Assembly (NCBI GenBank): GCA_017304655.1
Contig: JAFKLY010000008.1
Span: 1 to 64,000, forward strand
Direction of reading: 5' to 3'
Source of the DNA: Sphingomonas sp.
GTDB taxonomy: Bacteria > Pseudomonadota > Alphaproteobacteria > Sphingomonadales > Sphingomonadaceae
DNA length: 64,000 bases
The position numbers and the translations under genes were made by a program. The notes under the pieces are model-generated. The model saw nothing but the letters and a program-made list of their open reading frames with translations. It had not been told where the DNA came from and searched no databases. Of this stretch, positions 26,479 to 37,405 are shown one piece after another (the first letter of the stretch is position 1; each line of letters begins with the position of its first letter).

Positions 26479-26596
26479 GATCTATCAACCATCGCGATTA
26501 GGCATTTGTGCACCACTGGTGGCTATGGCGAGCGGTGGCGTGGTGGCGGTGTGTTCCGACTGCCCGGCCACGCAACCGGAGGCAGCGAGGACATTC

Positions 26597-28657
26597 ATGA
26601 CGCGCAAACGGACCGGCGCATCCTTCATGACACGGCTGGCCCGCGACATTCGCGGCAACACGATCGCGCTCGCCGCGGCCGTGATGATACCGCTTGCGGG
26701 ACTGATTGGTGGCGGTGTGGACATGAGCCGTCTCTACCTCGTCAAGACGCGCCTGCAACAGGCTTGTGACGCCGGCGCACTGGCAGGCCGCAAGGCCATG
26801 GGCGCGGGAAGCTGGACGACGAGCGGAACCGGCAATTCGCAGAGCCGCGCCAACGAGCTGTTCGACGCGAACTTCAAGGGCGGCGCCTATGGCACCGGCA
26901 CACTCGTGCGCAACTATGTCGAAAGCAGCGGCACCGTGACCGGCACGGCGACAGCACCCGTGCCGATGACGATCATGAAGGTCTTCGGCATGACCGAGCG
27001 GACCCTCACGGTGAACTGCACCGCCAAGATGGAAATTCCGAACACGGACGTGATGTTCGTGCTCGACGTCACCGGCTCGATGAACTGCGCGCCGGGAACG
27101 AACTGCTACGCCTCTTCGCCTGTCACCAACGCCAAGATCACTGGCCTGAAAAGCGCGGTGAAATGCTTCTACGAAGCCCTGCTCAAGGTGAACACCAGCG
27201 AGGTGTGCGGCGGCGACCCGACCGCAACGACCTACACGCAGTCCGCGCAGATCCGCATCGGCTTCATGCCCTATTCGGTCAACGTCAATGTCGGCAAGCT
27301 GCTGCCTAATGACTTCCTGGCCGACAACTGGACTTATCAGTCGCGCGAACCGCATTATTCGTTGCAGCCGGTCGTGGTCGGCTACACCGACGGCACGGAC
27401 ATTACCGTGAGCGACCCGCCGAGCTTTTCGGGTGGCTCCTGGGGCTCCTGGTCGAACTGGCAAACCTATACGAGCGTCAACAACAGCAACGCCTGCAACG
27501 CGCTCGTCCCGGCGAGTACCTATACCGGTAATGGCAGTGAGGGCGCGCCCTACGGCCAGGGCAGCTACACATCCGGCAACAATCGCATCACTTACTGGTA
27601 CACCGATCAGCCGGTCATTCAATATGGCTACCAGGTAGGCAGCTATAACAGCGGCAAGAAGACTTGCGTAATACAGCGGCGCCAGCGCAACACCACGGCG
27701 ACGCGCACCTATTCACGCACCGACCCGCCCGTTTACGAGCAGCAGAATGTGCTCGATGGCTGGACCTACAAGCCCATGACCTTCAATGTCAGCGGCCTCA
27801 AGGCAGGTGGATCGAGTTGGAACAACAGCGTCTCCCTGCCCACCGGCTGGGGCGGTGCAGCCACCAGCACCGCCTGGGGCGGCTGCATCGAGGAACGGCA
27901 GACCGTCAAGAATTCGGACGGCGACCCGAGCGATGAATGGGGCACGATTCCCAGCGCTGCCTACGACATGAATATCGACATGATTCCGAACCCCAGCGAC
28001 CCGACCACGCAATGGGGGCCGATGCTGCAGAATGCGGTCTGGGGGCGCTATACCAGCGGAAACAACACCGTCGCCGATGTCGTTACGTCCTCAGACCTCT
28101 CGCGCAACTTCTCCTATTACTGCACGACGGAAGCAAAGAAGCTGCAGACCTGGTACACGCCCAGCGGCTTCGTGAGCTATGTCAATTCGCTGTCGGCGCA
28201 GGGCAACACCTATCATGATATCGGCATGGTGTGGGGTGCCCGCTTCATCTCGCCCACCGGCATCTTTGCAAGCGAGAACGCGGCGACCGCCACGGGCGGC
28301 GCCATCCAGCGCCACATCATCTTCATGACCGATGGCGATACAAACGTCGACTACGATGACTTGTCAGCCTATGGCATCCATTGGTGGGATCGTCGCCAGA
28401 CCACTTATGCGCCCAGCGACACAAATCTCGACAATATCCTCAACGCTCGCCTCACCGCGCTTTGCACGGCCATCAAGAACAAGAACATCACGCTCTGGGT
28501 GGTGTCCTATGGCGGCGGCGTGAACGCGACGACGGAAGCGCGCCTCACCGCTTGCGCCAGCCCCGGCAAGTTCTTCTCAGCAGCGGACACTGCAACGCTG
28601 ATCTCGAACTTCAAGCAGATTGCGTCGGAAATCGCCGAACTGAGGCTGACGAGCTAA
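26597..28657 (+). CDS. TadG-like pilus protein with von Willebrand A domain
   Basis: This 686-residue envelope protein has one N-terminal transmembrane segment (about 20-42, in IRGNTIALAAAVMIPLAGLI) typical of Tad-type pilus assembly proteins, and a vWA domain starting near residue 152 with MIDAS DVTGS (Asp157) and a later HIIFMTDGDTNVDYDD. A long Tyr/Ser/Asn/Gly-rich insertion (about 240-500) interrupts the vWA domain. Start 26597 follows a GAGG site. It leads a three-gene cluster; the Tad ATPase and platform genes are not in the window. Confidence 0.85.
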   Translation: MTRKRTGASFMTRLARDIRGNTIALAAAVMIPLAGLIGGGVDMSRLYLVKTRLQQACDAGALAGRKAMGAGSWTTSGTGNSQSRANELFDANFKGGAYGTGTLVRNYVESSGTVTGTATAPVPMTIMKVFGMTERTLTVNCTAKMEIPNTDVMFVLDVTGSMNCAPGTNCYASSPVTNAKITGLKSAVKCFYEALLKVNTSEVCGGDPTATTYTQSAQIRIGFMPYSVNVNVGKLLPNDFLADNWTYQSREPHYSLQPVVVGYTDGTDITVSDPPSFSGGSWGSWSNWQTYTSVNNSNACNALVPASTYTGNGSEGAPYGQGSYTSGNNRITYWYTDQPVIQYGYQVGSYNSGKKTCVIQRRQRNTTATRTYSRTDPPVYEQQNVLDGWTYKPMTFNVSGLKAGGSSWNNSVSLPTGWGGAATSTAWGGCIEERQTVKNSDGDPSDEWGTIPSAAYDMNIDMIPNPSDPTTQWGPMLQNAVWGRYTSGNNTVADVVTSSDLSRNFSYYCTTEAKKLQTWYTPSGFVSYVNSLSAQGNTYHDIGMVWGARFISPTGIFASENAATATGGAIQRHIIFMTDGDTNVDYDDLSAYGIHWWDRRQTTYAPSDTNLDNILNARLTALCTAIKNKNITLWVVSYGGGVNATTEARLTACASPGKFFSAADTATLISNFKQIASEIAELRLTS

Positions 28658-28660
28658 ACC

Positions 28661-29353
28661 ATGCGCACGTCCTCCCCTTTTCATCGCGCCCGGCACGCTC
28701 TCAAGCGATTCGTCGTGGCTCAGGATGGTGCCACCATCCTTGAGTTCGGTCTGATCGCGCCGGCGCTGTGCGTGTTGCTGCTCGGTTCACTCGATGTCGC
28801 TCATACGCTCTATATGCAGAGCGTGCTGCAAGGCGCTGTGCAAAAGGCCGCGCGCGACGGGACGCTCGAGTCCTCCGCCGGCCTCAGCGCCACCCCGCGC
28901 GATACGATCGACACGCTCGTCAGGAACCAGCTCGGCACGCTGAACCACAGCGCGACGATCACGATCACGCGGCGGTTCTACAAGACCTTTTCCAAGGCCG
29001 CCGCCGCGCAGGCGGAAACCTTTACCGACTCCGCAGCCCCCAGCCCCTATCAGGACAACAAGTGCAACAACGGCGAGGCCTATACCGACGCCAACAACAA
29101 CGGCCGGTTCGACCGGGATGGCGGCGACTCCATCGAGAATGCCGGCGCGCGAGACAATGTCGTCTACACGGTCAATGTCAGCTATCCCCGCATGTTCCCG
29201 CTCGACAAGCTGGTGGGCGGCAATGGCACCACCTCGCTGACGGCGACCACAGTTCTTTCCAATCAGCCTTATGGCGACCAGACGCAGTATAACACGCCGA
29301 CTGTGCGGAACTGTGGCGTGGGCACGCCCGGCGCGGATGCCCCGGCGACATGA
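28661..29353 (+). CDS. TadE/TadG-like minor pilin with calcium-loop motif
   Basis: This 230-residue protein has the TadE pattern: a short basic leader, QDGATILEFGLIAPALCVLL with the conserved Glu in the hydrophobic stretch, and a large extracytoplasmic domain. Residues about 141-156 (YTDANNNGRFDRDGGD) match a DxNxNGxxD calcium-binding loop. It starts three bases after the vWA gene and overlaps the next gene by ATGA, so the three are one operon. Confidence 0.82.
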   Translation: MRTSSPFHRARHALKRFVVAQDGATILEFGLIAPALCVLLLGSLDVAHTLYMQSVLQGAVQKAARDGTLESSAGLSATPRDTIDTLVRNQLGTLNHSATITITRRFYKTFSKAAAAQAETFTDSAAPSPYQDNKCNNGEAYTDANNNGRFDRDGGDSIENAGARDNVVYTVNVSYPRMFPLDKLVGGNGTTSLTATTVLSNQPYGDQTQYNTPTVRNCGVGTPGADAPAT

Positions 29354-30009
29354 CGATGATCCCTCACCTCCGCCATATGCTCGCGCGGCTGCGCCAGGAC
29401 CGGAGCGGCCTCGCCGCCGTCGAATTTGCCCTCAGCGCGCCAGTGATCCTGGGCATGTTCCTCGCTGGCGCAGAGCTGACCAACTACGCGCTCACCAAGA
29501 TGCGCATGAGCCAGATCGCGCTGCACGTTGCCGACAACGCTTCGCGCATCGGCACGAACAGCCTGCTCACGAGCCCGCAGATCAGCGAAGCGCAGATCAA
29601 CGACCTGCTGATCGGCGCCAACCTTCAGGCCGGCACCTTGTCCTTGTCGACGCGTGGACGCGTGATCATCTCAAGCCTTGAGCCAGACCCCGCCAACAGC
29701 GGCAAATACCGTATCCACTGGCAGCGCTGCTATGGCGGCAAGAACTGGACGTCGAGCTATGGTGTGCAGGGCGCGGTGAATATGGCCGCGATGGGGCCGA
29801 CCGGCCAGCAGGTGACGGCCCCGGCCGGCGGCGGCGTGATGTTCGTGGAAGTGGCTTACGACTATCAGCCGCTGATCTCAGCGCGCTTCGTGCCGAGCAC
29901 GCTGATCAAGGACATCGCCGCGATGACCGTCCGCGACGATCGCGACTATAATGGCAACGGCAATACCGGTGTCTACAATAACGAAGGCGTGACCGCTTCG
30001 ACCTGCTGA
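29350..30009 (+). CDS. TadE-like minor pilin
   Basis: This 219-residue protein has a basic N-terminus followed by DRSGLAAVEFALSAPVILGM, the TadE transmembrane signature with its conserved Glu, and a periplasmic/extracellular domain ending in an Asn/Gly-rich tail (DYNGNGNTGVYNNEG). It overlaps the preceding gene by four bases (ATGA). It probably acts with the two upstream proteins as minor components of a type IVc (Flp) pilus or a related surface complex. Confidence 0.82.
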   Translation: MTMIPHLRHMLARLRQDRSGLAAVEFALSAPVILGMFLAGAELTNYALTKMRMSQIALHVADNASRIGTNSLLTSPQISEAQINDLLIGANLQAGTLSLSTRGRVIISSLEPDPANSGKYRIHWQRCYGGKNWTSSYGVQGAVNMAAMGPTGQQVTAPAGGGVMFVEVAYDYQPLISARFVPSTLIKDIAAMTVRDDRDYNGNGNTGVYNNEGVTASTC

Positions 30010-30036
30010 GCGGGACTTGCGCCCCGCCCTGCATCT

Positions 30037-31398
30037 TCAGCCGCGATAGCAAACCTTCTTCGCTGCCGCGACGACACGCGGCGCATCGACCAGCGCGGCC
30101 TTTTCAAGATTGGCCGCATAAGGCAGCGGCACATCCTCATTGGTCACGCGCATCACGGGCGCATCGAGATCATCGAAGCCCTGCTCCATGCAGACAGCCA
30201 TGATTTCGCTCGCGATGGAGCAGACCGGCCAGCCTTCCTCGACCACCACGACCCGGTTGGTCTTGGCGAGGCTCGTCAGCACAGTCTGCGTATCGAGCGG
30301 ACGCAGCGTGCGCAGATCGATCACTTCGGCATCAATGCCCTCGCTGGCCAACGTCTCGGCCGCGTCAAGCGCGACGCCGACGCCAATCGAATAGCTCACG
30401 ATCGTCACGTCCTTGCCGGGACGGACGATCCGCGCCTTGCCGATCGGCAGCACATAATCGTCGAGCTCAGGCACCTCGAAGCTGCGGCCATAGACCAGCT
30501 CGTTCTCAAGGAACACGACCGGGTCGGTGCTGCGGATCGCCGCCTTGAGCAGGCCCTTCGCATCAGCGCTATCATAAGGCGCGATGACGATCAGGCCGGG
30601 CACGGCGGCATACCAAGGGCCATAATTCTGGCTGTGCTGGGCTGCCACGCGTGAGGCCGCACCATTGGGGCCACGGAACACGATTGGGCAACGCATCTGG
30701 CCACCGGACATATAATTGGTCTTGGCAGCCGAGTTGATGATCTGGTCGATCGCCTGCATGGCGAAGTTGAAGGTCATGAACTCGATGACCGGCCGCAGAC
30801 CGCCCATGGCAGCGCCGGCACCGATGCCGGCGAAGGCATGTTCGGTAATCGGCGTGTCGATCACCCGCTTGTCGCCAAATTCCTGCAGCAGGCCCTGGGT
30901 CACCTTGTAGGCGCCCTGATATTCGGCGACTTCCTCGCCCATCACGAACACGCGCGGATCGCGGCGCATTTCCTCGGCCATCGCATCCCGCAGCGCCTCG
31001 CGCACCGTGGTCTTGACCATCGCCGTGCCGGCCGGGATCGCCGGATCGGCAGCAGGCGCCGCCACGACGGGCTTGGGCGCAGCCGCCACAGGCGCGGCAG
31101 TCGGCTGCGGAGCCTCCACTGCAGCTGCGGGAGCAGCCTTGGGTGCGGCAACCTCACCTTCACCGGAGAGCATGGCGATGACCGTGCCGACCTTCACATT
31201 GTCGGTGCCTTCGGCAATCAGGATCTTCTCGATCGTGCCTTCGTCGACGGCCTCGAATTCCATCGTCGCCTTGTCGGTCTCGATCTCGGCCATGATGTCG
31301 CCGGCCTTGACCTCGTCGCCTTCCTTCACCAGCCACTTGGCCAGCGTGCCCTCCTCCATGGTCGGGGAAAGGGCCGGCATCTTGATCTCGACACCCAT
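30037..31398 (-). CDS. pdhB: Pyruvate dehydrogenase E1 beta subunit with lipoyl domain
   Basis: This 453-residue subunit pairs with PdhA to decarboxylate pyruvate. It carries an N-terminal lipoyl domain (residues 1-80, lipoyl Lys in ETDKATMEF), a Pro/Ala-rich linker (about 85-130), then the E1-beta fold ([55 protein letters not shown]). The lipoyl fusion is typical of alphaproteobacteria. Its ATG shares one base with the pdhA stop (TGATG), so the subunits are translationally coupled. E2 and E3 genes are not adjacent. Confidence 0.97.
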   Translation of the reverse strand: MGVEIKMPALSPTMEEGTLAKWLVKEGDEVKAGDIMAEIETDKATMEFEAVDEGTIEKILIAEGTDNVKVGTVIAMLSGEGEVAAPKAAPAAAVEAPQPTAAPVAAAPKPVVAAPAADPAIPAGTAMVKTTVREALRDAMAEEMRRDPRVFVMGEEVAEYQGAYKVTQGLLQEFGDKRVIDTPITEHAFAGIGAGAAMGGLRPVIEFMTFNFAMQAIDQIINSAAKTNYMSGGQMRCPIVFRGPNGAASRVAAQHSQNYGPWYAAVPGLIVIAPYDSADAKGLLKAAIRSTDPVVFLENELVYGRSFEVPELDDYVLPIGKARIVRPGKDVTIVSYSIGVGVALDAAETLASEGIDAEVIDLRTLRPLDTQTVLTSLAKTNRVVVVEEGWPVCSIASEIMAVCMEQGFDDLDAPVMRVTNEDVPLPYAANLEKAALVDAPRVVAAAKKVCYRG

Positions 31399-32471
31399 CA
31401 ATATTGCTCCACCACGACATCGGTATAGAGTTCAGCGAGCGCCGGCTCCGGCGAGCTTTCCGCGAAATCGGCGGCTTCGCTCACGAGCTTGCGGATCTCC
31501 ATGTCGATGTTCTTGAGATCGTCTTCCTTCACGCCGGCATCGGCCAGCACCTTCTTCACGCCCTCGATCGGATCGGACGTCTCGCGGACATTCTGCACTT
31601 CCTCGCGCGAGCGGTATTTCGCCGGATCGGACATGGAGTGGCCGCGATAACGATAGGTCTTCATCTCAAGGATGATCGGCCCCTTGCCCGAGCGCACCCA
31701 TTTGAGCGCTTCCTCGGTCGCGCCGCGCACAGCCTGCACGTCCATGCCGTCGACCTGAAGACCGGGAATGCGGAAACTCTCGCCACGCTTGTAGAGCTGG
31801 TCTTCGGAAGAGGAGCGATGCACCGAGGTCCCCATGGCGTACTGGTTGTTCTCGATCACGTAGATGATCGGCAACTTCCAGAGCTCCGCCATGTTGAAGC
31901 TCTCGTAGACCTGACCCTGATTGGCCGCGCCATCGCCGAAGTAAGCGACGCACACGCCGCCATCCTCACTATATTTGTGGCTGAAGGCGAGACCGGTGCC
32001 CAGGCTCACCTGCGCGCCGACGATGCCGTGACCGCCGAAGAACTTATGCTCGACGCTGAACATGTGCATCGAACCGCCTTTACCGCGGCTGATGCCAGCC
32101 TCGCGGCCAGTCAGTTCTGCCATGATCGACTTGGGATCGATGCCGTAAGCCAGCATGTGACCATGGTCGCGATAGCCAGTGATGACGCTGTCCTTGCCCG
32201 GCGTCAGAGCCGACTGGATGCCGACGGCCACCGCTTCCTGACCGATATAGAGGTGGCAGAAGCCACCAATCAGGCCGAGGCCGTAAAGCTGGCCCGCACG
32301 CTCCTCGAAGCGGCGGATCAGCACCATCTGCCGGTAGAATTCGAGCAGCTCTTCCTTGCTCGCTTTATAAGGCACCGGATCGGCCGGGCGTTCGCGATTA
32401 TGATCAGCGGGTGCCGGCGCGGAAGCGGCCGATGCGGTCTTGTTCGATCGGCTGGAAGCTGGCTTCGCCAA
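31398..32471 (-). CDS. pdhA: Pyruvate dehydrogenase E1 alpha subunit
   Basis: This 357-residue thiamine-diphosphate subunit of the pyruvate dehydrogenase complex has the ThDP motif [19 protein letters not shown] ... [10 protein letters not shown], the phosphorylation-loop-like [19 protein letters not shown] and [11 protein letters not shown]. An Ala/Ser/Pro-rich N-terminal extension precedes the core. Start is TTG at 32471 after AGAAGGACC; no in-frame ATG is suitably placed. A sigma-70-like promoter lies 36-65 bases upstream. Confidence 0.97.
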   Translation of the reverse strand: MAKPASSRSNKTASAASAPAPADHNRERPADPVPYKASKEELLEFYRQMVLIRRFEERAGQLYGLGLIGGFCHLYIGQEAVAVGIQSALTPGKDSVITGYRDHGHMLAYGIDPKSIMAELTGREAGISRGKGGSMHMFSVEHKFFGGHGIVGAQVSLGTGLAFSHKYSEDGGVCVAYFGDGAANQGQVYESFNMAELWKLPIIYVIENNQYAMGTSVHRSSSEDQLYKRGESFRIPGLQVDGMDVQAVRGATEEALKWVRSGKGPIILEMKTYRYRGHSMSDPAKYRSREEVQNVRETSDPIEGVKKVLADAGVKEDDLKNIDMEIRKLVSEAADFAESSPEPALAELYTDVVVEQY

Positions 32472-32506
32472 TGGTTCAGGTCCTTCTCGCGTAAGAATCT
32501 TCTGGA

Positions 32507-32536
32507 GCTATAGGCATGGGGCGCCCGCAAGCGCAA
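32507..32536 (-). promoter_or_regulatory. Sigma-70 type promoter of pdhAB
   Basis: On the minus strand TTGCGC (32536-32531) is followed after 18 bases by TATAGC (32512-32507), about 36 bases upstream of the pdhA start. Both hexamers are reasonable for a primary sigma factor. Confidence 0.45.
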
Positions 32537-32592
32537 TGTCCAGATAGGTTAAATACGCTGCGATTTAGAAGGCGTGAACGGCAAAACGCCGC

Positions 32593-32904
32593 TCATTTCA
32601 TTGGGACGACGACTTCATCCGGATGCGTGACGCCAAGCTCCTTGCGGACCAGCTCGTCCGCCATGTCCGGATCGACCTTGCGTGGATCCAGTAGCTTGAC
32701 GCGGTTTTCGAGCGCTGCCTTGTGCGACTGAAGCATCTTGAGCTCAGCCTGACGCTGCTTGAGCTGCCGGCTGTAATCGCCCCAGGCAAGAATGCCGTTG
32801 GGGCCGATGATCGCATAAGCGATGAACAGCATCAGCAACACGAGGGCGATCGCAGGCATCAGGGCCGAACCCAGAAGAAACCTCAATTTCGCCAGTTGCG
32901 CCAT
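32593..32904 (-). CDS. ftsB: FtsB/DivIC family septum formation protein
   Basis: This 103-residue bitopic division protein has one transmembrane segment (about 14-34, PAIALVLLMLFIAYAIIG), a short GPNGILAWGDY turn and a coiled coil (SRQLKQRQAELKMLQSHKAA) ending in a conserved LVRKELGVTHPDEVVV block. It would bridge FtsL and FtsQ in the divisome. Start 32904 follows AGAGG. As in many proteobacteria it lies just downstream of eno. Confidence 0.92.
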   Translation of the reverse strand: MAQLAKLRFLLGSALMPAIALVLLMLFIAYAIIGPNGILAWGDYSRQLKQRQAELKMLQSHKAALENRVKLLDPRKVDPDMADELVRKELGVTHPDEVVVPMK

Positions 32905-33004
32905 ACGCCTCTTGGAATCACGCCGACTCAACGATTGCAAGCCCAAATTTGCCGGATGCGACGAACAGAGTCAGCCGTGCGGAGAATGGATTGAAAACGA
33001 CGAA

Positions 33005-33029
33005 GGGGGCCGGCAAAGGCCAGGCCCCC
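33005..33029 (-). terminator. Terminator after eno
   Basis: GGGGGCC and GGCCCCC arms enclose a short loop that itself contains a GGCC...GGCC pairing. On the minus strand the hairpin is followed by the T-rich TTCGTCGTTTTC. It lies about 50 bases past the enolase stop and before ftsB. Confidence 0.6.
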
Positions 33030-33079
33030 TCACCTGTCAGGATGTGCCCGGTGGCCCTGCCGGCCGCCGGACGTCAAGA

Positions 33080-34504
<1,425 letters not shown>

Positions 34505-34549
34505 CTATATCCATTGTGAGGGGCACCCTGTTGCCAGAAAGGAAGCATC

Positions 34550-35068
34550 ATGTCTGACACCAGCAGCACCGAAACTCCCAAACGCAAGCCCGCTGCGAAG
34601 CCCGCCGCCAAGGCGACACGCACCGCAAAACCCCGCACCGCCAAGCCGAAGGCCGCAGCCGTGAAGGCAGCGCCCGCCGCGCAGGATTCCGGCGCCGGTA
34701 CCGGCACCAACTGGCGCGAGCAGGCTGGCGTCTTTGCCGAGCAGGCCAAGGCCACCGCGCGTGACGCCGCGACGACCGCGAAGAGCACGACCGGGGAAGC
34801 ACTGGCCGGCCTCTCCAAGCTCATTGCCGAGACCGCCGAAACGGTCGATTCCAAGCTCGGTCCACAATATGGCGATTATGCCCGCAAGGCTGCCGAGACG
34901 GTTGCCGGCGCAGCCAAGACACTCGACGAGAAGGATATCGACCAGCTTGCCGATGAAGCCCGCAACTTCGTGCGCAAGAGCCCGGCGGTGGCCATCGGCG
35001 CGGCGGCCGTGGTCGGCTTCGTGCTGATGCGCATGATGCGCGGCAGCGGCGGTTCGGACGAGGCCTGA
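34550..35068 (+). CDS. YqjD/ElaB-like (DUF883-type) membrane-anchored protein
   Basis: This 172-residue protein has a Lys/Ala/Pro-rich N-terminal half (AKPAAKATRTAKPRTAKPKA), an amphipathic helical middle and a C-terminal hydrophobic segment with small residues (SPAVAIGAAAVVGFVLMRMM). This layout matches the YqjD/ElaB group, in which a basic N-terminus binds ribosomes and a C-terminal helix sits in the inner membrane; that role here is inference. It starts a four-gene cluster resembling yqjD-yqjE-yqjK. Confidence 0.75.
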   Translation: MSDTSSTETPKRKPAAKPAAKATRTAKPRTAKPKAAAVKAAPAAQDSGAGTGTNWREQAGVFAEQAKATARDAATTAKSTTGEALAGLSKLIAETAETVDSKLGPQYGDYARKAAETVAGAAKTLDEKDIDQLADEARNFVRKSPAVAIGAAAVVGFVLMRMMRGSGGSDEA

Positions 35069-35091
35069 TCCGGCCCGAGCAGATCAGCGCG

Positions 35092-35472
35092 ATGAGCACG
35101 CCCGACGCGGACGAAGAAGAAAGGCCGGCGCCCCCGCCGGCTGACGATGGCTCGATCCGGGCCAGTCTCACGCGACTGATCGCGTCGGGCAGGGACCTTG
35201 CAGAAGCGGAGCTGGCCTGGGCGAAGATCAAGGCCGCCCTCATTGCCGATGCCCTGCGCAAATGGTTGCTCCTGGCAACCTTGGCGTTGATCTTCCTCGT
35301 CATGGGCGTGGTGATCCTGATCACGTCGGCCGTCATCGCGCTGGCACCGCTCACTGGCTGGCTTGCCGCAAGCCTGATCATCGCCAGCATCGCGATTCTG
35401 GTTGCTGCCCTGCTGGCGCTCGCCGCGAGACGGACGTTCCGGCAGCTCATCGACGGAAGCGAGGACGCATGA
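35092..35472 (+). CDS. Phage-holin-III-like membrane protein (YqjE-like)
   Basis: This 126-residue protein has an acidic Pro-rich N-terminus, an amphipathic helix (LIASGRDLAEAELAWAKIKA) and two transmembrane segments (LLLATLALIFLVMGVVILIT and LAASLIIASIAILVAALLAL). It matches the Phage_holin_3_6/YqjE family, which despite the name is chromosomal and probably structural. It follows the YqjD-like gene by 23 bases and overlaps the next by ATGA. Confidence 0.78.
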   Translation: MSTPDADEEERPAPPPADDGSIRASLTRLIASGRDLAEAELAWAKIKAALIADALRKWLLLATLALIFLVMGVVILITSAVIALAPLTGWLAASLIIASIAILVAALLALAARRTFRQLIDGSEDA

Positions 35473-35798
35473 GCCGGGAGAAGGATGAGGAGCGCCTGAA
35501 AAGGGCGCGCGGGCGGGCCGACCTGGCCCGCATGCGCTTTGCCACAGCGTTCGACAGCACGCGCCGTCGCTTCTCGCCGGAACGCCTCAAAGGAGATGCG
35601 TCCCTGCTCGTGAGCGACAAGGTGACGGAAGCCAAGCGCGGCCTGTGGCAATCGCTCCGCGCGCACCCGATCATGACCAGCTCAGCCGTGCTCGGTGCGG
35701 CGGCGCTTGTCTTCTGGAAACCCGCCCGCATCGCAGCAGGCTATGGCCTGCGCATCGCCGAGCTCGTCTGGCTCAATCGCAACCTTCGGAGACCCTGA
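35469..35798 (+). CDS. Small membrane protein (YqjK-like position)
   Basis: This 109-residue basic protein has a charged N-terminal half (REKDEERLKRARGRADLAR), a mid segment QSLRAHPIMTSSAVLGAAAL that forms one transmembrane helix, and a short C-terminal tail. Its place after a YqjE-like gene, with a four-base overlap, parallels yqjK; sequence similarity to YqjK is too weak to assert. Confidence 0.7.
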   Translation: MSREKDEERLKRARGRADLARMRFATAFDSTRRRFSPERLKGDASLLVSDKVTEAKRGLWQSLRAHPIMTSSAVLGAAALVFWKPARIAAGYGLRIAELVWLNRNLRRP

Positions 35799-35803
35799 AT
35801 TCC

Positions 35804-36328
35804 ATGAGTGCCGACAAGGACGACGCTTCGTCTGTCATCCCGCAGATCGAACTGACCAAGGTGACGGCCAAGGCGCGCGCAGGCATCGAGCAGGCGCGCC
35901 GCAAAGCCACCGATGTCATCAGCGCGACGCGGGAAAAAGGGGAAGCAGTGATCGAAGACACACGCGAGAAGAGCTATCGCGCAGCCGCCGAGACCAACCG
36001 GCTGTTTCAGGAACATCCCGTCGCGGCGGTGGCCGCTGCCGCTGCGGCCGGGGCTGTTCTGGCGATCTTCCTCCCGCGTGTCGCCATTGCCGGCAAGGCC
36101 ACGAAATTTGCGGGCCGTGCGGTCAAGGCCGCAGTGGCGAGTGAAGCGGCGCAGATTGTCGCGTCCAGCCTGAAGGACACGCGCAACGCCGCTCTACGCA
36201 GCGCCGCCGGGCGCGCCGCCTCTGCCGTGGGCGATAAAATTCGACCACGCCGGTCCGGCGGCACGGACGGAGCCAGGACGCAGGCCGATGCACCGACTAA
36301 GGATGATAAGCTCGACAACAAGGGTTAA
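35804..36328 (+). CDS. Second YqjD-like/glycine-zipper membrane protein
   Basis: This 174-residue protein has a long charged amphipathic helix (KARAGIEQARRKATDVISAT ... REKGEAVIEDTREKSYRAAA) and a hydrophobic Ala-rich stretch at about residues 73-90 (VAAVAAAAAAGAVLAIFLP), similar in plan to the first gene of the cluster. A second amphipathic region follows. It may be a paralogue of the 34550 gene. Function unknown; the cluster looks like an envelope-stress or ribosome-tethering unit by analogy with E. coli. Confidence 0.7.
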   Translation: MSADKDDASSVIPQIELTKVTAKARAGIEQARRKATDVISATREKGEAVIEDTREKSYRAAAETNRLFQEHPVAAVAAAAAAGAVLAIFLPRVAIAGKATKFAGRAVKAAVASEAAQIVASSLKDTRNAALRSAAGRAASAVGDKIRPRRSGGTDGARTQADAPTKDDKLDNKG

Positions 36329-36425
36329 TTGCAACGATCCGCAGCTTGGCAGCGGAGCGCGAGACTGCTAGCGATAAGGCTACAGCTGGCCAAACAAGGC
36401 CGCGACCCAATCCGGAGCGAAAGCA

Positions 36426-36662
36426 TTGAGCCTCTTGCATCTCGTCATGGGCGGGCGTGTCACGAACCCGCAGAAACTTGAATTTGACGACCTGAAGTCG
36501 ATCGATATCGTCGGGGTTTTCCCAGACTATGCCAGCGCCGAAGCGGCCTGGCGCGGCGCGGCTCAGCGCACGGTCGATGATGCCGAGATGCGTTATGTGA
36601 TCGTCCACCTCCATCGCCTGCTCGATCCTTCGTCGTCGGACGCGGATTCACACGCACACTAA
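36426..36662 (+). CDS. DUF4170 domain-containing protein
   Basis: This 78-residue protein matches DUF4170, a small alphaproteobacterial family, by LVMGGRVTNPQKLEFDDL and VGVFPDYASAEAAWRGAAQRTVDDAEMRY-type content. Start is TTG at 36426 after GGAG. Function unknown; the C-terminus is Ser/Asp/His-rich. It lies 97 bases after the membrane-protein cluster and is convergent with the rhomboid gene. Confidence 0.8.
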   Translation: MSLLHLVMGGRVTNPQKLEFDDLKSIDIVGVFPDYASAEAAWRGAAQRTVDDAEMRYVIVHLHRLLDPSSSDADSHAH

Positions 36663-36701
36663 GGCTTGTGCGCGGTGTCGCCCCGCCAGCGGGGCAATCC
36701 G

Positions 36702-37376
36702 TCAGGCGCGGCGGAAACGGTGCGCGAGCAGCGGGCGGGCCAGCAGCAATCCGGCCAGGAAGCCGCCGATATGGGCGCCGATGGCGACGCTGCCGAAGAG
36801 GCTGTCATAGCCTCCAGCAAAACCGATGAGCAATTGCAGGCCGACCCAGGCGGCGGCCAACCAGGCCATGCGCACGAAATAGGCGGGCACAGGTCCGAAC
36901 GCCTTCACACCGCGCTGGCTGAAGATCATCGCATAAGTCCCGAGAAGGGCCGAGATCGCGCCACTCGCGCCGATCATTGGCACCAGGCTGCCATTGCCCG
37001 GCGAGAGAAGTTCCGCCGTCGCCCATTGACCGACCGCTGCCGCATAAGCGCCGATCACATAGATCAGGATCATCCGCCCCTGCCCCAGCAGTTGCTCGAC
37101 ATAGCGGCCGCAGAAGATCAGCATCAGCAGGTTGAAGCCCAGATGCAGCCAGCCGCCATGGACCAGCGCCGCGCTAAGCGGCGTCAGCCACAGCGGCAGC
37201 CAGGGCATGTCCATGGAGATATTCTGTGCCGCCAGCGCGTTCACCCGCTCGGGAATGAAACCTGCGAGAATGGCGGCGCGATCCGTCTGCCCGGTGAGTT
37301 GCACCGGCAGGAACGCAAGCAGCGTCAGCGCCGCCAGGGCATTCGTCGCCGGCCCACGGGGAAGCGTCACTGCCAA
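36702..37376 (-). CDS. Rhomboid family intramembrane serine protease
   Basis: This 224-residue inner-membrane protease has six hydrophobic segments. The catalytic serine is Ser138 in GASGAISALLG, the catalytic histidine is His202 in GAHIGGFLAGLLL, and the helix-2 motif HGGWLHLGFNLLML is present. The start is TTG at 37376 or GTG two codons later. It is 29 bases downstream of greA, at the end of the carA operon direction. Substrate unknown. Confidence 0.92.
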   Translation of the reverse strand: MAVTLPRGPATNALAALTLLAFLPVQLTGQTDRAAILAGFIPERVNALAAQNISMDMPWLPLWLTPLSAALVHGGWLHLGFNLLMLIFCGRYVEQLLGQGRMILIYVIGAYAAAVGQWATAELLSPGNGSLVPMIGASGAISALLGTYAMIFSQRGVKAFGPVPAYFVRMAWLAAAWVGLQLLIGFAGGYDSLFGSVAIGAHIGGFLAGLLLARPLLAHRFRRA

Positions 37377-37405
37377 AACTCAGCCCTCGCGCCGCCGCAG
37401 TCCGC

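Noticed and set aside
35092..35472. Prophage remnant suggested by the phage-holin-like protein
   Set aside because: The family is also chromosomal (YqjE type) and the flanking genes are membrane proteins with no phage functions.
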